DNA of 64,000 nt. It comes from Liminaster sp045576355. Its GTDB lineage: Bacteria > Bacteroidota > Bacteroidia > Bacteroidales > UBA3663. Every line of letters begins with the position of its first letter. The stretch's first letter is position 1. Under the pieces are notes generated by a model. It did not search any database, was not told the origin of the DNA, and saw only the letters and a list, made by a program, of their open reading frames with translations. Positions 9,304 through 17,754 of this stretch are shown in pieces. The stretch covers positions 1-64,000 of the forward strand of contig JAZNGG010000007.1 in the NCBI GenBank assembly GCA_045576355.1. Direction: 5' to 3'. A program made the translations under genes and the position numbers.

Positions 9304-10833
9304 TCAATACAATAAACCTTCCACATAAATGGCTTTAGGAGATGCTGGACAATAGTGTTCACATGCACCACATCCAGTACATTTTGAGACATTAATTCTA
9401 GGCACTTTATGTCCATTTTTTTCCACCATTATTATAGCTCTATTGGGGCAATGACGCTGGCAGGCATCACAATCGACATCATCTGTTTGTGTAACACAAG
9501 TTCGACTATTAAAATTTGCCCAACCTAATTTTTCAACACGTTTTTCTTCTATAGAGAGAGGACGAATAGCGTCTGTTGGACACATTTCAGAGCATACCTT
9601 ACAATCCGGACGGCACCAACCATTTTCAAAAGAGACAGTTGGCTGCATAAAACCTTGTAGTCCATATTCATCAACAGCCGGCTTTAATATTTTTTCCGGA
9701 CAATGTACGATACAAAGATGACAGTTTGTACAATGCTGATGAAAGCGTTCGCGTGAAATGGTCGCCGGGGGCATAATTGCCCAAAAACGTTCAGCAGCGA
9801 CTCTTCCATCAGGCATAAACGTCCTGATTTTCTTTTCCCAACGTTCTCCCTGTGTTGTTTCATATGCAATCTGAGCTTTTGCGACGGACGCAGAAGCTAA
9901 CAAAGTAAAAGAAGAGAGAAGAAATTGTCTCCGTCCTTCATCTTTCAGATTAGAAGATTTTGTAGCAATATCTACTTCATACGATTTATTTGGATTATTC
10001 TTTTTATTATTTGAACGGAGTAAACGGCTCCACCGCAAACCTAATGAAATCGCTCCATGAGGACATTGATCCATACAGTTAAAGCACATCACACATCGAC
10101 TACTTTCTACATTAGCCTCACTAAAACAAGCAGACTTACAATTGACAACACACTTTTCACACGTTGAGCAATGGGACTTATCAATTTTAATCTCCAACAA
10201 AGACCAACGACTTATAAATCCTAAAATCGTACCAACAGGACAAAAGATATTACAAAATAATCGTCCTCCAAACCAAGCACAAACAGACACCACAAAAAGG
10301 ATTCCTATAGCAATCAACAAAGCGGCACAACTATAAACTAAGAAATCCTGGTATTGCATCCACCAGCCAGTTTGTTCATTAAAAGTTGCTATAAAATTAT
10401 GAACGGGAATCCATAACGGCCGTATTATCTGATGAACAACTTGTGCATAAGCGCTATATGGATCTAAAAGCGATATAACTAAACTACATGATAACAAATA
10501 TGCTAATATTCCAATTATTAAGAATAAATACCTAACTATTATGAAATAACGTCCATAATAATATTTTTTATTTTTATAAAACAATCTTGAAAATCTATCA
10601 ACTATATCTTGCCAAAAGCCAAGCGGACAAACAATGGAACAATAACTCCGCCCCAAAAGCAATGTCAAAATAATCCAAAAAGCCACTACACCAACATTTA
10701 TTGCTATAATGGCTGGCAATAATTGTAGATCAGAAAAAAAAGAAACCTGAATCACCCCTAATAGTGATAATGTCAGAAAAATAAAAAAAATTGATGATAT
10801 AACAATACGCAGTTTTCTAAACATAATGGACAA
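9304..10833 (-). CDS. NapH/CcoG-like membrane polyferredoxin
   Basis: A 509-residue membrane iron-sulphur protein. The N-terminal third has about five membrane helices with two 'CxxxCP' motifs ('SYCSIVCPLGFWQD' and 'LFCNIFCPVGTILG') typical of NapH/RdxA/CcoG proteins. Two 4Fe-4S motifs follow (about 225-265), then an 'RRQFLLSSFTLLASA' stretch that looks like an internal Tat-type signal (about 305-325), then four to five more cysteine clusters of ferredoxin type. It therefore looks like a NapH-like membrane part fused to a NapG-like polyferredoxin. It sits 86 bp downstream of another ferredoxin gene and probably shuttles electrons between quinones and an envelope reductase not encoded here. 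Electron donor and acceptor are unknown. Confidence 0.8.
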   Translation of the reverse strand: MSIMFRKLRIVISSIFFIFLTLSLLGVIQVSFFSDLQLLPAIIAINVGVVAFWIILTLLLGRSYCSIVCPLGFWQDIVDRFSRLFYKNKKYYYGRYFIIVRYLFLIIGILAYLLSCSLVISLLDPYSAYAQVVHQIIRPLWIPVHNFIATFNEQTGWWMQYQDFLVYSCAALLIAIGILFVVSVCAWFGGRLFCNIFCPVGTILGFISRWSLLEIKIDKSHCSTCEKCVVNCKSACFSEANVESSRCVMCFNCMDQCPHGAISLGLRWSRLLRSNNKKNNPNKSYEVDIATKSSNLKDEGRRQFLLSSFTLLASASVAKAQIAYETTQGERWEKKIRTFMPDGRVAAERFWAIMPPATISRERFHQHCTNCHLCIVHCPEKILKPAVDEYGLQGFMQPTVSFENGWCRPDCKVCSEMCPTDAIRPLSIEEKRVEKLGWANFNSRTCVTQTDDVDCDACQRHCPNRAIIMVEKNGHKVPRINVSKCTGCGACEHYCPASPKAIYVEGLLY

Positions 10834-10919
10834 TTGCTAGCTAAATATTAATTATTTTGGAAATGAATCAAAATACCTCAAACTATTTTTATATAATTAA
10901 TCACAAATCCTTTCTATTA

Positions 10920-11432
10920 CTATTCTTTTTTAAGGTTAGTAATCAACATATCTATATGTCGCAATTCCATTTCAATATCGACCTTTTGTTTACAACGCGA
11001 TAAGCACTTTCCACAACCAATACAATGATCAGCTTGAGCTAATCGAGGTATTCGATTATTATATTCAGCAAGAAAGCGTTTACGTTTTTTAGAAAACCCC
11101 TCTCTCCCTCTATGGCGAGGATCAGGTATTTCACCATAACCTCGTAGTTCATTCATAAATAATAGATTTTTAACAATATCTACACCATATGGACAAGGCA
11201 TACACTCCCCACAACCACAACAAGGAATCAACCGAAACGAAAATTCATCCATATTTAAATCTTTTCTTTGGTGTGGAGATGATCCAGAACAAGAAGAAAA
11301 CAATGTCCCCAAAAAAGTCATCCCTAATATTCCTTCAGAGATGTACCGCAAAGCATTACGTCTGGATATTTCAGACGATCTATCTTTAATATTTAAGCTA
11401 TTTTGTTGTATTATTGTATTTTTTCTTTTCAT
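10920..11432 (-). CDS. Exported 4Fe-4S ferredoxin, AKR C-terminus-like
   Basis: A 170-residue protein. Residues 24-50 look like a Tat-type or lipoprotein export signal ('SRRNALRYISEG' then a hydrophobic run ending 'LFSSC'). The remainder has two cysteine clusters, 'CCGCGECMPCPYGVDI' and 'CIGCGKCLSRCKQKVDI'. This layout, including 'MPCPYGVDI' and the closing 'IEMELRHID', closely resembles the C-terminal ferredoxin part of Bacteroidales aldo/keto reductases, but the ~280-residue TIM barrel is absent. It has its own promoter (11451-11482) and is followed by the polyferredoxin gene, so the two probably work together in envelope electron transfer. It could be a natural stand-alone family or an old deletion derivative. 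Confidence 0.75.
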   Translation of the reverse strand: MKRKNTIIQQNSLNIKDRSSEISRRNALRYISEGILGMTFLGTLFSSCSGSSPHQRKDLNMDEFSFRLIPCCGCGECMPCPYGVDIVKNLLFMNELRGYGEIPDPRHRGREGFSKKRKRFLAEYNNRIPRLAQADHCIGCGKCLSRCKQKVDIEMELRHIDMLITNLKKE

Positions 11433-11450
11433 AATAAGTTAAATCTGACG

Positions 11451-11482
11451 CAAAATTATGTTTTTCTTGTTTATATAGCAAA
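11451..11482 (-). promoter_or_regulatory. Promoter of the iron-sulphur pair
   Basis: Minus strand: TTTG (11479-11482), 20 bp, TAATTTTG (11451-11458). The transcript would start about 12 nt before the ATG at 11432. It is divergent to the PL11 gene. Confidence 0.55.
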
Positions 11483-11501
11483 GAATATCGGAACTTTTCA
11501 T

Positions 11502-11509
11502 TATTTTTG
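11502..11509 (+). promoter_or_regulatory. Possible -7 box for PL11 gene
   Basis: TATTTTTG fits TAnnTTTG and lies 43 bp before the PL11 ATG. No TTG is found at the expected spacing, so the call is weak. Confidence 0.3.
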
Positions 11510-11552
11510 CAAATATTAATTATTTGTTCTTTATATTTATATAGTTTAAACC

Positions 11553-13571
11553 ATGATTCGTTATTTTTCGACTTTTACTTTTTTATGCCTATCAACAATA
11601 GTTTGCGCTCAGACCGCATATAGGTATAGTGAATTACAAATGGAAAAACTCAACCGAGGAGTTGTTGCTATCAGAACACATCATGACAGCGTCATGATCT
11701 CTTGGCGCTATTTGCAAGAAGACCCTGAATCCATAAAATTTAATCTATATCGGAATGACCAATTGATCGTCAAGGATTTAGATAAAACGAACTTCATTGA
11801 TACATATATTCCCGATTCAATTATTCGATATAGTGTTGTACCTACTGACTCAAATCTTAAAAAAGGATTTTATACTCTTTCTTCTGATGCTCCAATAGGT
11901 TATATTGAAATTCCATTAGTCGTTCCGGAAGGTGGACGTACCCCTAAAATGGATTATTCTTATAACAACATGAGACGTCGCCCACGACCGGATCGAATAA
12001 GGACAAGTGAAAAAGCGGAAAATAACAATGAAAAAATCCGTTCTGAAAGAGATGTACAACGAGATTCTATGTGGATGAACAGAAGGAATAATCCCAATGA
12101 ACGGAGATCAAATTTCAGAGGTCCCAGAGATCCCCAACTATATACCTATTCACCTGGAGATGCAAGTATGGGAGATGTAGATAGTGATGGAGAATTTGAA
12201 ATTATTTTAAAATGGGATCCCAGCAATGCACACGACAATGCCCATAATGGTTACACCGGACCGGTTTTATTTGATTGTTACAAGCTAAATGGGGAACACC
12301 TTTGGCGCATCGACTTAGGAAGAAATATTCGAGCCGGCGCACATTATACACAATTCATGGTCTATGATTTAGATGGGGATGGATCTGCTGAAATTGTTAT
12401 GAAAACCGCAGACGGCACTATTGATGGTAAAGGGATAGCCATTGGAGACACTACAGCTGATTACAGGGCTAAAAATGGAAGAATCCTTTCTGGGCCAGAG
12501 TATCTTACAGTCTTCAGTGGGCAAACAGGAGAAGCTCTTTACACAACTGATTATCTCCCTCAACGTGGAAAACTCGAGGATTGGGGAGATAGCAATGCCA
12601 ATCGGTCTGATCGTTATTTAGCTTGTATAGCCTATTTAGATGGGAAACGACCGAGTGTAGTCATGTGCCGAGGCTACTACACCCGAACTGTTATTGCTGC
12701 GTGGGATTGGAATGGTAAAGAACTAAAAAATCGATGGATTTTTGACAGCGATAATAAAAAATGGAACAAATATGCCGGTCAAGGATTTCATAGTTTACGC
12801 ATAGCAGACATTGATGAAGATGGCTTTGATGAGATTATTTATGGCTCTATGACTGTAGATCATAACGGGAAAGGACTCTACAATAGTCGTCTTGGCCATG
12901 GTGATGCTCTACATTTGACAGGCTTTATTCCAGATAGCAAAAAACTACAAATATGGACATGTCATGAAAATCGTCGAGATGGATCTGCGCTGAGAGATGC
13001 CAAGACCGGTAAAATATTATTTCAGATAAAATCCAATCAAGATGTAGGACGAGCCATGGCTGCAGACATAGATCCGACCAATCCCGGTGTCGAAATGTGG
13101 TCATTGGCTTCAGGAGGAATAAGAAACTACAAAGGTGAAGTTATCAATGATTCGCCACACCGCCTCAGTTGCAATATGGCAGTTTGGTGGGATGGAGATC
13201 TCCTTCGAGAACTTCTCAACAGTAATAATGTAAGTAAATACGACTGGAAGAAGGGAGAATGTACATCTTTGGCTCACTTTGATGGCAGCCGCAGCATCAA
13301 TGGCAGCAAAAGTACCCCTTGTTTACAAGGTGATATTATCGGAGATTGGCGAGAAGAAATTCTGCTACGAAGCGAAGATAATCAGTCTCTACGTCTATAC
13401 ATTTCTCCAATTCCGACCGATTACAAATTTCATACATTCCTTCAAGACCCAGTCTATCGCATCAGTATAGCGACACAAAATGTCGCATACAACCAACCGA
13501 CACAACCAGGTTTTTATTTTGGGCCTGATCTTAAGAAAGGTGAAAAATTTAGAGGGACTGTGATACGTTAA
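11553..13571 (+). CDS. Rhamnogalacturonan endolyase, PL11
   Basis: A secreted 672-residue lyase that cleaves the rhamnose-galacturonate backbone of pectin RG-I by beta-elimination. A signal peptide occupies residues 1-19 ('FLCLSTIVCAQ'). The N-terminal domain starts 'MEKLNRGVVAIRT', as in PL11. The beta-propeller follows with several calcium-loop repeats (DVDSDGEFEI, DLDGDGSAEI, DIDEDGFDEI) and active-site 'GQGFHSLRIAD' and 'SRLGHGDALHL'. An unusual Arg/Asn-rich insert lies at about 137-190 between the first domain and the propeller. It heads a three-gene set with GH105 and rhamnose mutarotase, which would process its products. No SusC/SusD pair or regulator lies nearby. Confidence 0.93.
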   Translation: MIRYFSTFTFLCLSTIVCAQTAYRYSELQMEKLNRGVVAIRTHHDSVMISWRYLQEDPESIKFNLYRNDQLIVKDLDKTNFIDTYIPDSIIRYSVVPTDSNLKKGFYTLSSDAPIGYIEIPLVVPEGGRTPKMDYSYNNMRRRPRPDRIRTSEKAENNNEKIRSERDVQRDSMWMNRRNNPNERRSNFRGPRDPQLYTYSPGDASMGDVDSDGEFEIILKWDPSNAHDNAHNGYTGPVLFDCYKLNGEHLWRIDLGRNIRAGAHYTQFMVYDLDGDGSAEIVMKTADGTIDGKGIAIGDTTADYRAKNGRILSGPEYLTVFSGQTGEALYTTDYLPQRGKLEDWGDSNANRSDRYLACIAYLDGKRPSVVMCRGYYTRTVIAAWDWNGKELKNRWIFDSDNKKWNKYAGQGFHSLRIADIDEDGFDEIIYGSMTVDHNGKGLYNSRLGHGDALHLTGFIPDSKKLQIWTCHENRRDGSALRDAKTGKILFQIKSNQDVGRAMAADIDPTNPGVEMWSLASGGIRNYKGEVINDSPHRLSCNMAVWWDGDLLRELLNSNNVSKYDWKKGECTSLAHFDGSRSINGSKSTPCLQGDIIGDWREEILLRSEDNQSLRLYISPIPTDYKFHTFLQDPVYRISIATQNVAYNQPTQPGFYFGPDLKKGEKFRGTVIR

Positions 13572-13669
13572 AATATTATTGGATTTTTACTATACATATC
13601 AATAATTATCCACACAATAAAACAACATCAAACACTAGAATAATAAGCTAACATTTATCTATAATTAAG

Positions 13670-15112
13670 ATGAAACATCGATTATTTTATTTAACATTTT
13701 CCATCGGAATCAGCCTAAGCGCTATTTCATGCCAATCAAATGATCATAAAAATCCAAATAGTGAACCTACGTCTGAAATTAACGATAGCAATACTCCATT
13801 GCATCTGATGCAACCCGACTACCAGACTCCCTATGGAATACCAACCATCGAGGAGATAAAAGAGTCAATGGACCAAGTTTTACGTTATCTCGAAAAATGT
13901 ACCCCGGCCCGCGTTATTGATGCTACATCTGGCACCATAATCACAGACCTAGAACAACTTCCTGATAGTGCCAAACTATATCAAGGTGATTTTCGTCTGA
14001 CCAGTTACGAGTGGGGTGTCACCTATGCTGCTATGGTGGCAGCAGCTGAAGCAACCGGAGACACAGCATATCGTGAATACATGATACAACGAATAGGACT
14101 AATCGCAGACATCGCTCCTCATTTCAAAATCACTTTAGCGAAAAATCCACGATTCGATTCACAAATGCGACGTGTAGTTTCTCCATCAGCTCTCGATGAC
14201 GCAGGAGCAATGGCTGTAGCTCTTATACGACTACAAATGACAGATGCTTCGAAAGATGCCTATATACCCCTTATCGAAAATTATATTGATTATATCATGC
14301 ACAAAGAGTATCGATTAGCAGATGGCACATTTGCGCGTAAACGACCTCATTATAATACGGTATGGTTAGACGACATGTATATGGGTGTACCAGCTTTGGC
14401 ATGGTACGGACGATACACCGGAAATCCGCAATATACCGAAGAAGTTGTGAAACAAATAAGAGGTTTCAAAAAACGAATGTGGGTTCCGGAAAAACAACTA
14501 TTCAGGCATGGTTGGGTGGAGAGCATGGATACACATCCTTCTTTCCATTGGGCACGAGCTAACGGATGGGCTATTCTTACTCTTTGTGAAGTGCTTGATG
14601 CTATCCCGGAAAAGCATCCTGCCCGTCCGGAAATTTTAAATCTCCTCCAAAACCACATACAAGGGATTTGCAAATATCAAAGTGGAGAAGGTTTTTGGCA
14701 TCAGTTATTAGATCGAAATGATAGTTATTTGGAGACATCTGCTACGGCTATCTATACATATTGCATAGCTCATGCTATCAATCAAGGATGGATTTCTTCA
14801 GAAGCATACGGACCTGTAGCCCTTTTAGGATGGAATGCAGTATCTACTCAAATTAACAAACATGGTCAAATAGAAGGGACATGCGTCGGCACTGGAATGG
14901 GATTTGATCCGGCATTTTATTATTACAGACCCATACACAAAATGGCAGCACATGGTTATGGTCCTACGATCTGGGCAGGAGCAGAAGTGATTAAAATGCT
15001 AAAAAATCAAAACCCAAAGATGAATGATAGTGCAATACAATTTTATCTTAAACCTCAAAAGACCTCACAACCTATTTTTAGCGAGGATGTAAAAGAAGGA
15101 GAAATCTTTTAA
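13670..15112 (+). CDS. GH105 unsaturated rhamnogalacturonyl hydrolase
   Basis: A 480-residue lipoprotein: hydrophobic signal then 'AISCQS', with acylation expected at Cys21. The rest is a GH105 (alpha/alpha)6 barrel that removes the unsaturated uronate left by pectin lyases. Family hallmarks are 'LTSYEWGVTYAAMVAAAEATGD', 'RVVSPSALDDAGAM', the catalytic-Asp region 'VWLDDMYMGVPALAWYG' and 'FHWARANGWAILTLCEVL', followed by 'GFWHQLLD...YLETSATAI'. It stands 98 bp after the PL11 lyase and 34 bp before rhaM. Its job is probably to trim RG-I oligosaccharides at the cell surface or in the periplasm. Confidence 0.93.
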   Translation: MKHRLFYLTFSIGISLSAISCQSNDHKNPNSEPTSEINDSNTPLHLMQPDYQTPYGIPTIEEIKESMDQVLRYLEKCTPARVIDATSGTIITDLEQLPDSAKLYQGDFRLTSYEWGVTYAAMVAAAEATGDTAYREYMIQRIGLIADIAPHFKITLAKNPRFDSQMRRVVSPSALDDAGAMAVALIRLQMTDASKDAYIPLIENYIDYIMHKEYRLADGTFARKRPHYNTVWLDDMYMGVPALAWYGRYTGNPQYTEEVVKQIRGFKKRMWVPEKQLFRHGWVESMDTHPSFHWARANGWAILTLCEVLDAIPEKHPARPEILNLLQNHIQGICKYQSGEGFWHQLLDRNDSYLETSATAIYTYCIAHAINQGWISSEAYGPVALLGWNAVSTQINKHGQIEGTCVGTGMGFDPAFYYYRPIHKMAAHGYGPTIWAGAEVIKMLKNQNPKMNDSAIQFYLKPQKTSQPIFSEDVKEGEIF

Positions 15113-15146
15113 AACACATATTTTAACCCTTAAAAACTAAATCAAA

Positions 15147-15461
15147 ATGAAAAGAGAAGCTTTTAAAATGTTCCTTAAACCCGGATGTAAAGAGGAATAC
15201 AAAATCAGACATGCAAACATTTTTCCCGAACTTAAAAAACTTCTATCTGAAAGCGGAGTAAGAAATTACACGATCTACTTAGATGAAGAAACAAACACAC
15301 TTTATGCTTATCAAGAACTTGAGGGAGAAGGAGGAAGTCAAGATCTCGGTGGAACCGAAATATGCCAAAAATGGTGGGCTTACATGGCAGACATCATGGA
15401 AACTAATCCTGATAATTCCCCGATAAGTATTCCGTTAGAAGAAATGTGGCATATGGACTAA
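15147..15461 (+). CDS. rhaM: L-rhamnose mutarotase
   Basis: A 104-residue cytosolic enzyme that interconverts alpha and beta L-rhamnose. It has the family pattern 'AFKMFLKPGCKEEYKIRHANIFPEL' with the active-site His, 'NYTIYLDEETNTLYAYQEL' in the centre and 'CQKWWAYMADIMETNPDNSP' near the end; the final 'LEEMWHMD' is typical. The family is about 104 residues, so it is complete. Placement after PL11 and GH105 fits use of rhamnose released from RG-I. Genes for rhamnose isomerase, kinase and aldolase are not in the window. Confidence 0.95.
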   Translation: MKREAFKMFLKPGCKEEYKIRHANIFPELKKLLSESGVRNYTIYLDEETNTLYAYQELEGEGGSQDLGGTEICQKWWAYMADIMETNPDNSPISIPLEEMWHMD

Positions 15462-15561
15462 TACAATTATTCCACAATATATATATTGGATTCCGAAAAA
15501 TTCTTATTATAACTATTTAAACATTTTTTAAGGATTGAACATTGTTTTCCAAATTCCCCTC

Positions 15562-15592
15562 TTGACATCTGCATTTTAATGTTGTATCTTTG
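15562..15592 (+). promoter_or_regulatory. Orphan promoter
   Basis: TTG (15562-15564), 20 bp, TATCTTTG (15585-15592): one of the best consensus promoters in the window, yet no large gene follows. Transcription would begin near 15599 and run into the hairpin at 15704-15740. Confidence 0.6.
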
Positions 15593-15615
15593 CAGAGATT
15601 AAAGTGAAGAATATA

Positions 15616-15699
15616 ATGTTATTCATTTTATTCGAAGTTATAACAAGGGAAGAATACAGGAATTTAATACTTAATCAACAGACATCGTCATTAGTATAA
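15616..15699 (+). CDS. Possible 27-residue small ORF
   Basis: An ATG at 15616 opens 27 codons to TAA at 15697. The peptide begins MLFILFEVITREEY and ends in a Gln/Ser-rich tail. It sits about 17 nt after the predicted transcription start, with a purine-rich AAAGTGAAGA just ahead that might act as a ribosome site. Short ORFs arise by chance in 145 nt, so coding is unproven. No family is recognised. Confidence 0.25.
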   Translation: MLFILFEVITREEYRNLILNQQTSSLV

Positions 15700-15703
15700 C
15701 CAT

Positions 15704-15745
15704 AAGCGAGGGAAGATAGCATAAAATTCTTCCCTCGCTTCGTCT
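15704..15745 (+). terminator. Terminator of orphan transcript
   Basis: Perfect 13-bp stem: AAGCGAGGGAAGA (15704-15716) and TCTTCCCTCGCTT (15728-15740) with an 11-nt loop, followed by CGTCTTT. The U-tract is short but the stem is very stable. Confidence 0.65.
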
Positions 15746-15775
15746 TTAAGCTACAATTAAATAGGGAAATCAAGT

Positions 15776-15841
15776 AACGCAGCACGCTGTATAAGGCAAC
15801 GCAGTGCGCTGTATAAGGCAACGCAGAACGCTGTGTGTATG
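15776..15841 (+). repeat. 22-bp tandem repeat, three units
   Basis: Units at 15776-15797, 15798-15819 and 15820-15841. Each starts AACGCAG, then two variable bases, then CGCTGT; the first two continue ATAAGGC while the third diverges to GTGTATG. The core (A/C)ACGCTGT(A/G)T recurs at the edge of the larger 22-bp array at 49.43 kb. The rest of 15846-16160 shows nothing I can assign. Confidence 0.75.
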
Positions 15842-16160
15842 TATGTTAACGGATTTAATTGAATGTATTAAGCGTTAAAGTCTAATCCTTAATTAATACT
15901 GCTTATAACGACAATAATGAAATCCAAAAAGACTCGAATAAATCCAGTTTGTTGCTAAATCTATAATGACACTACGTAGATTTCTTTGCGCATATTTGTA
16001 AAGTATAGCTAACACTCTCGCGTTAATAAAAATTAATATAATATAGTTTTGCGACTTACATGATTAAGCGACTTTGAGAGAAAAACCTTATTAAAATTTA
16101 TTGATGTTTGGTACATGTTTTATCGATTGTGTCCTCTTTTTTAAAGAGAAAAAGATAAGT

Positions 16161-16205
16161 AAATATAAAAAGAGAACGACTAAAAATCTCTTTTCAGTCG
16201 CTCTC
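16161..16205 (-). terminator. Terminator of the secreted-protein gene
   Basis: Arms 16171-16181 (AGAGAACGACT) and 16196-16205 (AGTCGCTCTC) pair; on the minus strand the stem is followed by TTTTTATATTT. It ends the gene at 16231-17361. Confidence 0.75.
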
Positions 16206-16230
16206 ATAAAATATTATTTGAGGGAATTAT

Positions 16231-17361
16231 TTACTTTATGATCATCTTGCGACCATTCTTAATCACAATTCCTCTATATTGCTCTGTAACACGCTGACCC
16301 AGGATGTTATAGATCACAACCTCTTTCTCAACTTGATTGTTCTTTACACCTTCAATAGCAGAACTGCTCTTTGCTGTAAACTCAAAACCATTAAAACCGA
16401 GTTGTGTGTTTGCACAGAAAGCATAGTAGGTTTTGCCTGCTTCAACTTCAAATGTGATGTAACCGAAGAAAGGTTGATTACCTGCACCGATAACATAAGG
16501 TCTGCTATCTACAAGTTCACCGGTAGTCTCATCTGGTTTTACATTAGCTGCCACATGGATAGAGTCAATCTCCTCTGTAGAGAGATATTTCTTCACGCTC
16601 ACTGAGTCTGTTGCACCTTCGGGAAGAATCTTATGGTTCTGACCATTGATATACCCCTCAACTTTATAAGCAATGGGAAGTGCAGTAGTGCCATCAACCA
16701 CATAAGTATCACGGTTACCTTTGTTTACCCAAGCACCCATCTTAATAGTACCAGCCACAGATGCAGTAAACTTAAAGTGGAGACCCATTTCCGGCACACC
16801 AAGGCTACCATCTGGTTTATATTCAGTATATTTAGGACGATACTTGATATACTCGACACCATCCACCCAATAAGTAGCAGGGATGTCATCTGTCATAACA
16901 GCTTCAGCAGTAATTTCAGCAGAAGGAACACCTGTCCCCTGAATCCATGCCCAATTGATGTCGCCTTGATTCTTCTGATCCCATTTGATGTCATTCCAAG
17001 AATTTACAGTACCATCAGCATTGATGTCTGTATGTGTTTCCTCCATATTGTCTGCTACACCATCTCCATCTGCATCAGTAGGATCATCGGCAACATCTGC
17101 AGGAGTAGATCCACCTACAGCTTCAAGAGTTACACTGGCTGTCTTCATAACTACCACCGAACCACGTTCTGTCTTATTGGTAGCGACACTACCATAAGTC
17201 CCATCCTCATTGAGAGGTAACACAGCCTTAAATTCGTCAGACAAAGTCATCACTCCTGTCTCTGCATCACGAGAGATCGCGGTATAGACTTCAGGTTCTT
17301 GAGCTAAACTCACTGTAGTTGTGGCCAACAATATGGCACCAAGAGTAAAGGTTTTCTTCAT
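16231..17361 (-). CDS. Secreted protein with C-terminal sorting-like tail
   Basis: About 376 residues with a signal peptide (MKKTFTLGAILLATTTVSLAQ). Residues about 95-125 hold a calcium-loop stretch (DADGDGVADN, DINADGTVN) like thrombospondin type-3 or dockerin loops. A beta-rich region with 'YYAFCANTQLGFNGFEF' follows. The end 'VVIYNILGQRVTEQYRGIVIKNGRKMIIK' has the pattern of Bacteroidales C-terminal sorting domains (type IX secretion-like). A TTG at 17367 is in frame, but the ATG at 17361 gives the clean signal peptide. A TATATTTG element lies at 17426-17433 upstream without a good -33. Function unknown; a surface or secreted adhesin/binding role is plausible. No secretion-system genes are in the window. 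Confidence 0.75.
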   Translation of the reverse strand: MKKTFTLGAILLATTTVSLAQEPEVYTAISRDAETGVMTLSDEFKAVLPLNEDGTYGSVATNKTERGSVVVMKTASVTLEAVGGSTPADVADDPTDADGDGVADNMEETHTDINADGTVNSWNDIKWDQKNQGDINWAWIQGTGVPSAEITAEAVMTDDIPATYWVDGVEYIKYRPKYTEYKPDGSLGVPEMGLHFKFTASVAGTIKMGAWVNKGNRDTYVVDGTTALPIAYKVEGYINGQNHKILPEGATDSVSVKKYLSTEEIDSIHVAANVKPDETTGELVDSRPYVIGAGNQPFFGYITFEVEAGKTYYAFCANTQLGFNGFEFTAKSSSAIEGVKNNQVEKEVVIYNILGQRVTEQYRGIVIKNGRKMIIK

Positions 17362-17657
17362 AATCAATAAAGATTTTAAGTTAGTAAATAAAAAACAATT
17401 GTAATTAATTTGTTATATATCGCTGCAAATATATTTATTCTTTTTTAAAAAGAAAAGAAAAATTGTCAAAAAAACTCTTAAATTCAATATTTTTGATTGT
17501 TAGCGATACTTCTATTTGATACTTATTAATTAATAACAAAAAGACATCTCTACTATTTCAAAAAATTTTAAACATTCATTTTTCTGCAACCCATAAAAAA
17601 ATACTTCTATAGAAATATACCAAACAAATCAAAACTGAGAAACAAATCCGAGGTAAA

Positions 17658-17689
17658 TTTGGTTTTCTTTTCGAATTGTTGTATCTTCG
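17658..17689 (+). promoter_or_regulatory. Promoter of glnS
   Basis: TTTG (17658-17661), 20 bp, TATCTTCG (17682-17689). The -7 box ends TTCG instead of TTTG. The leader would be about 60 nt. The rest of the 390-bp gap 17362-17754 is AT-rich with no other feature seen. Confidence 0.5.
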
Positions 17690-17754
17690 CCGTCAAATAT
17701 CTCTACATTAAATATTGAGTAACATACATTAATTATAAACTTACACAATCTGTT

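Larger units (their letters stand above)
15599..15745 (+). ncRNA. Candidate small RNA or peptide transcript
   Basis: About 145 nt bounded by a consensus promoter and a strong hairpin. GGGAAGA occurs at 15647-15653 and again in the hairpin's left arm (15710-15716), so the hairpin's right arm (TCTTCCC, 15728-15734) could pair with either copy. A 27-codon ORF lies inside (15616-15699). I do not recognise it as tmRNA, SRP RNA, 6S RNA or a known riboswitch. It may be a regulatory RNA, a peptide mRNA, or the remains of an older gene. Confidence 0.4.

Noticed and set aside
15599..15745. Leader-peptide attenuator for a downstream gene
   Set aside because: The next plus-strand gene is glnS, 2 kb away, with its own promoter and an opposing gene between.
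16633..17220. 195-residue plus-strand ORF
   Set aside because: It lies antisense to a secreted protein with signal peptide and sorting-like tail; its composition is Ile/Ser/Cys-rich and matches no family.
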